From H2-BAC3 sp045863035 (lineage in GTDB: Bacteria > Bacteroidota > Ignavibacteria > Ignavibacteriales > Ignavibacteriaceae): DNA of 64,000 bases. A program made the position numbers and the translations under genes. Below, one piece after another: positions 15,315 through 21,309 of this stretch. How positions within the stretch are numbered: the stretch's first letter is position 1; the number at the start of each line of letters is the position of its first letter. Location: contig BTUV01000009.1 of assembly GCA_045863035.1 (NCBI GenBank), positions 1 through 64,000 on the forward strand, written 5' to 3'. The notes beneath the pieces are model-generated. The model was not told the DNA's origin. It ran no database searches and saw only the letters and a program-made list of their open reading frames with translations.

Positions 15315-15352
15315 CCGGGACACAGATTTTTAATCCTGTGTTCCGGTTTTTA
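15315..15352 (+). terminator. Rho-independent terminator
   Basis: An 11-bp stem, CCGGGACACAG with CTGTGTTCCGG (one G-U pair), a 10-nt loop and then TTTTTA. It would end plus-strand transcripts of the 11273-14986 operon. It is 330 bp beyond the last gene, so a long 3' tail would be transcribed. Confidence 0.7.
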
Positions 15353-15375
15353 TTTCGTATTTCCTGATTTATTCG

Positions 15376-15670
15376 TAAGTTTGGGAACACGCTCTTAAGC
15401 GGGTACAACATGCAGATACGCGGACTGAAATCCGGGTATGAAATGCGGCCGGGTGAGGTCTGACCCCGGAATGATGCCTGCTCTGTCTGCCCTTCAGACG
15501 GGTGCTGGCTTCCTGCGGAATATGACTTCCTTGTACCCTGATATTGCTGAGTGATTTTTTCTCCGGCTTCGTTCCATTCTCTGTGCTTTTCCGGTCCTTC
15601 CTGTTATTGTGTCTCCGCCTCTGAGGCGCGAAACAAGACACCATATTCGTATTAACCAGGAGTACCTGTT
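15376..15670 (+). other. Structured leader or small RNA upstream of the WG-repeat gene
   Basis: TAAGTTTG at 15376-15383 is a perfect -7 box just after the terminator. The ~280 bases that follow up to the ATG contain several small hairpins: CGGA/TCCG at 15421-15434, GGGT/ACCC at 15451-15466, GTCTG/CAGAC at 15485-15499 and GCCTC/GAGGC near 15615. AGGAG lies just upstream of the ATG. I see no believable protein on either strand. It could be a structured 5' untranslated region or an independent RNA. Confidence 0.35.
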
Positions 15671-16774
15671 ATGAAATCAATTATATGTTTTACCCTTCTG
15701 ATTATTTTTACATCAAATATATATACCCAGCCGGTTGTTACCTGCACGCAGACAGGAAAATTCAGTAACGGCCTGCTTTCTTATCTGCTTAATGACAAGG
15801 TCGGGTTCGTGAACGCAAAGGGAAATATTGTTATCCCCGATACCTACCGCTATTATATACAGGAGTGGGGAGAACTGCCTTATTTTACAGACGGCTTTAC
15901 CATGGTTCAGGATCGGGAAACGGAACTGATCGGCTACCTGAATACGCGCGGTGAAGTTGAAATGCCTTATCTGTTTAAGAATGGATATAATTTTTTCGAG
16001 GAGATTGCCTTTGTCAGGATTGAGGATCATGTTTCGCTGATTGATTCTAAAGGAGGCATCCTGGCGCGGGATATCCTTGCGCTTAATGCATGGCACTCAA
16101 AGTTTGTGGAAGGACTTGCCGGCGCGCAGAAACAATTTGCCTACGGATTTATTGACAAAAAAGGTAATTTTGTGATTGAACCGGTTTATGAAGATATACG
16201 CGACTTCTCAGAAGGATTTGCCGCTGTGAAAAAAGACGGCAAATGGGGCTTTATTGATAAAACCGGTGCTGTGCGGATTCCTTTCCAGTTCAGCAATGAG
16301 CCGATGTCATTTAACAGCGGAAGAACATTTGTTCAGAGCAAGGATAATCTCTGGGGAATTATGGATACTACCGGAAAAATTCTTGTTGAACCAAAATACA
16401 AACAGGCCTTTGCCATAAACGGCGGGTTTGCCGTGGTGAGCACCATGGATGCCAAGTGGCAGGAAACTTTTTATATAATCAATGCAGAGGGTAAAACCCA
16501 AAAAGAATATATAAAGGGGAAGAATTCAAAAGAGACGATTACCTTCTGGTCAGGATTCCACGAGGGGCTTGCTGTTGCTATGAAAGATTATAAAAAAGGA
16601 ATGATTGATCCAAAAGGAAAAGTTGTTGTTGATTTTCTCTATCGCGAACTGAAGCCGCTTGAGAATGGTATGGCCTATTTTGAACGCTTTGATGAAAAAA
16701 CAAAAAAGGTGACAAAAGGATACCTGACATCAAAAGGAGTTGTTGCCTTTACCCTTGCTCCGCCTCAGTTCTGA
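15671..16774 (+). CDS. Exported WG-repeat protein
   Basis: 367 aa with a signal peptide (MKSIICFTLLIIFTSNIYTQ). The rest is built of WG repeats, recognisable as G-(F/Y/L)-(I/L)-(D/N)-x-K-G-x-(I/V/F)-(V/I)-x-P units: GFVNAKGNIVIP, GYLNTRGEVEMP, GFIDKKGNFVIEP, GFIDKTGAVRIP, GIMDTTGKILVEP and GMIDPKGKVVVD. WG proteins form beta-rich scaffolds whose role is usually unknown. It has a long structured upstream region and is followed by a strong hairpin at 16787-16812. Confidence 0.88.
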   Translation: MKSIICFTLLIIFTSNIYTQPVVTCTQTGKFSNGLLSYLLNDKVGFVNAKGNIVIPDTYRYYIQEWGELPYFTDGFTMVQDRETELIGYLNTRGEVEMPYLFKNGYNFFEEIAFVRIEDHVSLIDSKGGILARDILALNAWHSKFVEGLAGAQKQFAYGFIDKKGNFVIEPVYEDIRDFSEGFAAVKKDGKWGFIDKTGAVRIPFQFSNEPMSFNSGRTFVQSKDNLWGIMDTTGKILVEPKYKQAFAINGGFAVVSTMDAKWQETFYIINAEGKTQKEYIKGKNSKETITFWSGFHEGLAVAMKDYKKGMIDPKGKVVVDFLYRELKPLENGMAYFERFDEKTKKVTKGYLTSKGVVAFTLAPPQF

Positions 16775-16786
16775 TGTAACCTCTGC

Positions 16787-16812
16787 TCCGGGGACCGGAA
16801 AAAGTCCCCGGA
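16787..16812 (+). terminator. Strong hairpin downstream of the WG gene
   Basis: TCCGGGGAC pairs with GTCCCCGGA around an 8-nt loop, 13 bp after the stop. There is no T-run behind it, so it may stabilise the 3' end rather than terminate. Confidence 0.45.
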
Positions 16813-16833
16813 ACAGAATACCGGTAAAGTGCG

Positions 16834-16841
16834 TATTTTTG
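16834..16841 (+). promoter_or_regulatory. -7 promoter box of the deaminase gene
   Basis: TATTTTTG, a perfect TAnnTTTG match, 47 bp upstream of the ATG. The gene also has a good ribosome site, AAGGAG at 16875-16880. Confidence 0.5.
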
Positions 16842-16887
16842 ACGCGGTTATTATTTTCCGGTTCAACAATATATAAGGAGATCACGC

Positions 16888-17337
16888 ATGGATGAATTCA
16901 TGAAAGCCGCAATTGAGGAGGCACGCAAAGGCGCGGAGGAAGGGGGCATACCCATCGGGTCAGTGATTGTATATAACGGTAAAATCATAGGCCGCGGACA
17001 TAACCGCCGTGTGCAGAAGGGGAGCGCTATTCTGCACGGTGAGATGGATGCTTTTGAGAATGCAGGAAGGCAGCCCGCTTCTGTTTATCGTGAGTGTACT
17101 GTATATACCACTCTTTCCCCCTGCTCAATGTGCAGCGGCGCAATCCTGCTTTATGGAATTACAAAGGTGATTGTGGGAGAAAATAAAACCTTCATGGGTG
17201 AAGAGGAACTGCTCCGGTCGCGCGGGGTAAAGGTTGAAGTTCTGCAAAATATAGAATGTATTGCCCTGATGGACCGGTTCATTGCCGCTAAACCGCAGCT
17301 CTGGAATGAGGATATAGGAGAAGAGCAGCCCGTGTAA
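16888..17337 (+). CDS. Fungal-type cytosine deaminase (nucleoside/base deaminase)
   Basis: 149 aa zinc-dependent deaminase. Zinc ligands and proton shuttle are His50 and Glu52 (HGEMDAFENAGR) and Cys79/Cys82 (LSPCSMCSGA). Resemblance to yeast cytosine deaminase (Fcy1) extends beyond the motif: EGGIPIGSVIV, GRGHNRRVQKGSAILHGE, VYTTLSPCSMCSGAILLYGI, VIVGEN and especially the C-terminal tail F-I-x2-K-P-Q-x-W-x-E-D-I-G-E, the part that closes the yeast active site. It is therefore more likely to convert cytosine to uracil (pyrimidine salvage) than to be a tRNA adenosine deaminase such as TadA. Guanine deaminase is the alternative. It has its own promoter box and Shine-Dalgarno. A convergent gene follows. 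Confidence 0.85.
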   Translation: MDEFMKAAIEEARKGAEEGGIPIGSVIVYNGKIIGRGHNRRVQKGSAILHGEMDAFENAGRQPASVYRECTVYTTLSPCSMCSGAILLYGITKVIVGENKTFMGEEELLRSRGVKVEVLQNIECIALMDRFIAAKPQLWNEDIGEEQPV

Positions 17338-17353
17338 AAACAGACTGCTCTTC
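17320..17353. terminator. Bidirectional hairpin between convergent genes
   Basis: GAAGAGCAG (inside the last codons of the deaminase gene) pairs with CTGCTCTTC, loop 16 nt, followed on the plus strand by CATAAAAATTATTT. It sits between genes converging from both strands. Confidence 0.4.
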
Positions 17354-17361
17354 CATAAAAA

Positions 17362-19212
17362 TTATTTAGTGATCATCAGTTTTATTGATTTTGCCTGAGC
17401 GCCTGTGCTGAGCCGCAGTATATATGCTCCGGAAGCAAGGCCATCACTGCTGATTTGCATTTGATGATGACCTCTTTGAAGCATGCCTTGATGCACTGTT
17501 TTGACCATTTCTCCGCCAACGGAATAAAGCCCGGCGGTGAGTTCAGTATCCTCCAAAAGGGAGAATGAAACCGTGGTCACGGGATTAAACGGATTGGGAT
17601 AATTCTGATGAACAACAAATTCCGATGGCGCAACCCCAACAACGAATACAACCTCTGAATAGGAAACAGTGCCGTCAAGATCGATCTGTTTCAGGCGGTA
17701 ATAATTTATTCCTGAAGGGGGTGATATATCCGTAAACGTGTATGATGATACGCCGGTTGATGTGCCATTGCCGTTAATAAATCCGATTGTTTCCCATTGG
17801 TTTTGTAGAGACGATGCATGCATCGTCTCTACTGCATGCATCGTCTCTACTGGATGCATCGTCTCTACTGGGTGCATCGTCTCTACTGGATACATCGTCT
17901 CTACTGGATACATCGTCTCTACTGGATACATCGTCTCTACATCGGATATACGCTGAATTTCAAATCCACGGTTATTGGTTTCCGATCCGGTTGACCAATT
18001 CAAAACAACCATCCTGTTATATACTGATGCGGTAAATGAAGTCAGTTCAACCGGCACGATATCCGGTGTGCTTTTAATCAGCCACAGGTCATGCACTCCT
18101 GCACCTGAGGAAAGCGTATGACCGGTGATAACGTAACCGCCGTCTGAGGTAAGATCAAGCCAATAGCCGACATCAGAAGAAGTACCTCCGAAGGTACGTG
18201 ATGATTCAAGAATGCCGTCCGGTGTGGTTTTAACCAGCCATACATCATCACCGCCCGCGCCGGATGAAAGTGTATATCCTGTAATGAGAAAGCCGTCATC
18301 CTGAGTCTGGCGGAGTGAGTGGCCGTAATCCCTGCCGGTTCCGCCGAAGGTTTTCTGCCAGGAGAGATTACCTGACGCATCAGTTTTAACCAGATACATA
18401 TCATCATTCCCCGCACCCATTGATGCGGTATAGCCGGCCAGTATATATCCGCCGTCACGGGTCTCAATGGCATGGTAGCCGCGGTCAGCGCTGGCGCCGC
18501 CGAAATTTTTATCGAAGAGAACTGTGCCGGCTGAATCCGTAAGCACAAGCCATGCTTTACCGAGGGCACCTGCACCGCCAGAAGCCGTCCAGCCGGTGAG
18601 TATATATCCGCCGCTCTGTGCAACCTCAACCGAGCGGAACCCGTCCGTGCTGAGTCCGCCGTACCATTTTGTCCAGATGGTTGAACCGTTTGAACGTAGT
18701 TTGATAAGCCAGCCGTCTCTGCTTCCGGCAGTTGAAGTTGAGGTGGCAGCGGCTACGATAAATCCACCGCCGGGAATTTCTCTGACAGAGTAACCCTCCT
18801 CATCATTTCCTCCGCCGAAAAACCGGAACCATTGTTCGTTTCCGAGTGAATCAGTTTTAATAATATATACATCTTTTAACCCGGAGCCGAATGAAGCAGT
18901 ATAACCCGTGATAATATATCCGCCGTCCTGAGTCTGGCGGACTGAAGTTCCTTCATCATCATTATCACCGCCAAAGGTTTTGCTCCATTGTTCGTTTCCC
19001 AGCGCATCAGTTTTGAGCAGCCACACATTGCGTCCGGAGGCAGTACCGAATGAACGGGTGTAGCCGGTCATAATAAAACCATGATCGGAGGTCTGCTGAA
19101 CAGCATGGCCCACGTCAATGTTGGTTCCGCCGTAGGTACGGGTCCAGACGGAGTCAGGGGAGAGGTTTGAAACAAAGAGGATAAAGAAAACAAGAACAAC
19201 TGTAATTTTCAT
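17362..19212 (-). CDS. T9SS-exported repeat protein with sorting domain
   Basis: 616 aa. Signal peptide (MKITVVLVFFILFVSNLSPDS), then about seven ~55-residue repeats with the core TDGGYI(I/L)(T/A)GYT...WLVKTD..GN..W...FGG (~25-385, beta-propeller-like). A fibronectin-like segment follows (VELTSFTASVYNRMVVLNWSTGSETNNRGFEIQR) and a C-terminal type A T9SS sorting domain (VVHQNYPNPFNPVT ... GAYILRLSTG). The protein should be exported through the outer membrane and its tail removed. Within the fibronectin-like region seven VETM(Y/H)(P/A) units (18-bp DNA repeat, 17815-17940) interrupt the expected QRIS...W sequence. These derive from the palindromic CGTCTCTAC element found elsewhere between genes. 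The frame is kept, so the product is probably still made. Confidence 0.88.
   Translation of the reverse strand: MKITVVLVFFILFVSNLSPDSVWTRTYGGTNIDVGHAVQQTSDHGFIMTGYTRSFGTASGRNVWLLKTDALGNEQWSKTFGGDNDDEGTSVRQTQDGGYIITGYTASFGSGLKDVYIIKTDSLGNEQWFRFFGGGNDEEGYSVREIPGGGFIVAAATSTSTAGSRDGWLIKLRSNGSTIWTKWYGGLSTDGFRSVEVAQSGGYILTGWTASGGAGALGKAWLVLTDSAGTVLFDKNFGGASADRGYHAIETRDGGYILAGYTASMGAGNDDMYLVKTDASGNLSWQKTFGGTGRDYGHSLRQTQDDGFLITGYTLSSGAGGDDVWLVKTTPDGILESSRTFGGTSSDVGYWLDLTSDGGYVITGHTLSSGAGVHDLWLIKSTPDIVPVELTSFTASVYNRMVVLNWSTGSETNNRGFEIQRISDVETMYPVETMYPVETMYPVETMHPVETMHPVETMHAVETMHASSLQNQWETIGFINGNGTSTGVSSYTFTDISPPSGINYYRLKQIDLDGTVSYSEVVFVVGVAPSEFVVHQNYPNPFNPVTTVSFSLLEDTELTAGLYSVGGEMVKTVHQGMLQRGHHQMQISSDGLASGAYILRLSTGAQAKSIKLMITK
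17805..17940. repeat. Palindromic repeat element expanded within a coding region
   Basis: Positions 17805-17832 form a perfect 28-bp palindrome with arms GTAGAGACGATGCA/TGCATCGTCTCTAC. Its right half is the first of seven 18-bp units ending in CATCGTCTCTAC (unit ends at 17832, 17850, 17868, 17886, 17904, 17922, 17940), differing only at the third to sixth base. The GCATCGTCTCTAC core is shared with intergenic elements at 30-45, 43171-43189 and 53675-53693. Confidence 0.92.
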
Positions 19213-19246
19213 GGCTACGGGTGAAAATAGTTAGTAAATCTTTGAG

Positions 19247-19254
19247 CAAATTTA
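19247..19254 (-). promoter_or_regulatory. -7 promoter box of the T9SS repeat-protein gene
   Basis: TAAATTTG on the minus strand, perfect TAnnTTTG match, 35 bp upstream of the ATG at 19212. No clear -33 partner. Confidence 0.5.
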
Positions 19255-19322
19255 CGAAAGAATGAGCATAAGGAGAGGAGGGCAGAGCAAAGGAATTTTT
19301 TTTTGCTGAGGGGGTTATAAAC

Positions 19323-19356
19323 AAAGGTTCCCCTGCATTGCTGCCGGAGAACCTTT
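19323..19356 (-). terminator. Hairpin terminator of the 19376-19870 gene
   Basis: On the minus strand AAAGGTTCTCC pairs with GGGGAACCTTT (11 bp, one G-U), 12-nt loop, followed by GTTTATAAC. It lies 20 bp past the stop codon. Confidence 0.55.
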
Positions 19357-19375
19357 CTTTCTCTGTAAAAAGGAA

Positions 19376-19870
19376 TTATTTTATCGGAGCCAGACTGTCA
19401 ATTATTCTGTTCATCGTAGTTGCATTATTTTCCGCATTTGCCGCTGAGGTGAATACATAGGCAACATAGTTGTTTTCATCATACGTTGCCGCGGCAATGA
19501 ACATATCAATCTCAGCACCTTCAATCATACCGGTTGCGCTGGCAACCCAGGCATCCATGCCGTTAAGGTTTTCCTGAGCTGATTCCCCCTCAAGGGCAAT
19601 TCCCAGGTCATTAACAGCATTGTTCAGCAGATCTTTTGTGCTGATAGAAGCATCTTTGTAAACAAAGATAAAAAGAGACATGGTTTCATCAGCGCTTATT
19701 CCCTCAAGATAAGGAATGCCATCCTGTGTTCCGGTGGTGGTTTTCCAGTTTGGTGGGATACTGATTTTGATGTTATACTCCGGGGCTTCAAAAGTCTCCC
19801 ACTGCTGGGAGTAAGAAGCGCCGGTAAGAAATACAAAAGCGAGAAGAAGCAAAGAAAAAGAACGTTTCAT
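19376..19870 (-). CDS. Small exported protein of unknown function
   Basis: 164 aa from the ATG at 19870 (MKRSFSLLLLAFVFLTGASYSQ), which gives a clean signal peptide; an upstream in-frame ATG at 19951 would put an extra hydrophobic stretch and a charged loop in front and is unlikely. The mature part starts QQWETFEAPEYNIKISIPPNWK, a pattern common in periplasmic proteins with a single mixed alpha/beta domain (PsbP- or DUF1795-like), and ends IMNRIIDSLAPI. No catalytic motif is visible. It stands alone with its own terminator. Confidence 0.7.
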   Translation of the reverse strand: MKRSFSLLLLAFVFLTGASYSQQWETFEAPEYNIKISIPPNWKTTTGTQDGIPYLEGISADETMSLFIFVYKDASISTKDLLNNAVNDLGIALEGESAQENLNGMDAWVASATGMIEGAEIDMFIAAATYDENNYVAYVFTSAANAENNATTMNRIIDSLAPIK

Positions 19871-19989
19871 GGTTTGCCCTTTGGGTTTGTGATAGATTGT
19901 TAGAAAAAAAAAGAACAGAATAAAGATATTCCGGAATTTCAAGGCAGGCAAATTAAATTTTCACCATGCAAACAAGATCACACGAGCGT

Positions 19990-20095
19990 ACCTATTCCGG
20001 AACATGGCACGCGAATTCAAACGGATCGAGCAAAGACCCAAAGAAAGTGCAATCAATGTACATTGTTAATTATACATTGTACATTGATTGCTAAT
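19990..20095. repeat. ACGCGAATT/ACGGATCG and TGTACATTG repeats
   Basis: GGCACGCGAATTCAAACGGATCG (short relative of the 10107-10255 repeats) followed by inverted TGTACATTG units (20050-20088), ending against the fbp stop codon. Confidence 0.55.
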
Positions 20096-20108
20096 TCCTG
20101 ACTACTAA

Positions 20109-21143
20109 TTATAATTTATCTATCCAGGAGAGACTTTCTTCGTTTGCCATAAATTCTTCAACTTGCTTTACATCATACTCACTGCCGATAAAGATCGGTG
20201 TGCGTTCGTGAAGTCCGGTTGGCTGAATTTCTAAGATGCGCTGATTGCCGTCCGATGCTCTGCCGCCGGCTGCTTCCATAATCATCGCCATCGGGTTGCA
20301 CTCATACATCAGGCGGAGTTTGCCTTTGGGGCTGCGGGAGTCGGCCGGATACATAAAAATGCCGCCATAAAGCAGGGTGCGGTGAACATCCGCAACCATG
20401 GAGCCGGTATATCTTGATGAGTAAGGGCGCTGAGACTCCTTTTCTTCTTCCTGCAGATATTTAATGTATTTCTTCAGACCCGGATGCCAGTATTTATAGT
20501 TCCCCTCGTTTATGCTATATATCTTTCCTTTTTTCGGAATTCTTATATCTTCATGCGAAAGGATGAACTCCCCGATTGAAGGGTCAAGCGTGAATCCATG
20601 CACACCGTCACCGGTGGTATATACGAGGATGGTGCTTGAGCCGTAAACCACATAACCGGCAACCACCTGATGAAGCCCCTGCTGCAGACAGTCTTCCAGT
20701 GTGCCCGGCTGTCCGTCTTCAGAGACACGTTTATATATCGAGAAGATTGTACCGATGCTTACATTCGCGTCTATATTGGATGAACCGTCAAGCGGGTCAA
20801 ACAGAAGAACGTATTTGCCAATATCATAATTATTAGGGATGTGAATAATATTTTCCTCCTCTTCTGAGGCCATAATGCAGAGATGACCGCCATGATCCAT
20901 TGCCTTAAACATCATTTCATGAGCATAGACATCAAGTTTTTTTACCTGTTCGCCGTGCACGTTTTCAGCGCCCGCGAAGCCGAGAATGTCAACCAGTCCG
21001 GCCTTGTTTACTTCAAGTGAAATTACCTTAAAGGCAAGAACCAGGTCACTGAGCAGACGGCTGAGTTCTCCGGTCGCGCCGGGGTGCTTTTTTTCGCCTT
21101 CAATTATATGTCGTTCTATGGTCATAAACCGCATTTTGGGCAT
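20109..21143 (-). CDS. fbp: Class I fructose-1,6-bisphosphatase
   Basis: 344 aa, usual length. It removes the 1-phosphate of fructose 1,6-bisphosphate in gluconeogenesis. The metal-binding LLFDPLDGSSNIDANVSIGTIF loop is present (~110-131), as are the E-E-E-x of the metal site (MASEEEENIIHIPN), the substrate region RYTGSMVADVHRTLLYGGIFMYP and the C-terminal YECNPMAMIMEAAGG. It begins with MPKMRFMTIERHI; the start could be four or seven residues later. CGGAG precedes the ATG by 10 nt. Monocistronic. Confidence 0.97.
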   Translation of the reverse strand: MPKMRFMTIERHIIEGEKKHPGATGELSRLLSDLVLAFKVISLEVNKAGLVDILGFAGAENVHGEQVKKLDVYAHEMMFKAMDHGGHLCIMASEEEENIIHIPNNYDIGKYVLLFDPLDGSSNIDANVSIGTIFSIYKRVSEDGQPGTLEDCLQQGLHQVVAGYVVYGSSTILVYTTGDGVHGFTLDPSIGEFILSHEDIRIPKKGKIYSINEGNYKYWHPGLKKYIKYLQEEEKESQRPYSSRYTGSMVADVHRTLLYGGIFMYPADSRSPKGKLRLMYECNPMAMIMEAAGGRASDGNQRILEIQPTGLHERTPIFIGSEYDVKQVEEFMANEESLSWIDKL

Positions 21144-21268
21144 TACGTATCTCCGTTACTGTGTAAGAGGATTATTTCAATTAGTGAAAAATAAGGAATG
21201 TGAACTACATGGCGAATTAAAAATATTACACCCGGTGAAAAGTAAAATACCGGAATCACTTTTCCCCC

Positions 21269-21297
21269 TCTTCTGACTTCCAAAGCAGGTCAGAAGA
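21269..21297 (-). terminator. Hairpin just after the outer-membrane barrel gene
   Basis: TCTTCTGAC pairs with GTCAGAAGA (9 bp, 11-nt loop), 13 bp downstream of the minus-strand stop at 21310. The following minus-strand bases are GGGGGAAAAG, not a T-run, so termination is uncertain. Confidence 0.35.
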
Positions 21298-21309
21298 CCA
21301 GCACCCGGA

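Noticed and set aside
15369..15644. 91-codon open frame on the minus strand
   Set aside because: Arg/Ser/His-rich with no recognisable pattern, and it runs opposite to the leader and promoter of the WG-repeat gene; the region looks like structured RNA rather than protein.
17815..17940. 18-bp direct repeats considered as a CRISPR-like array
   Set aside because: Units are contiguous without spacers, lie in a coding frame and there are no cas genes.
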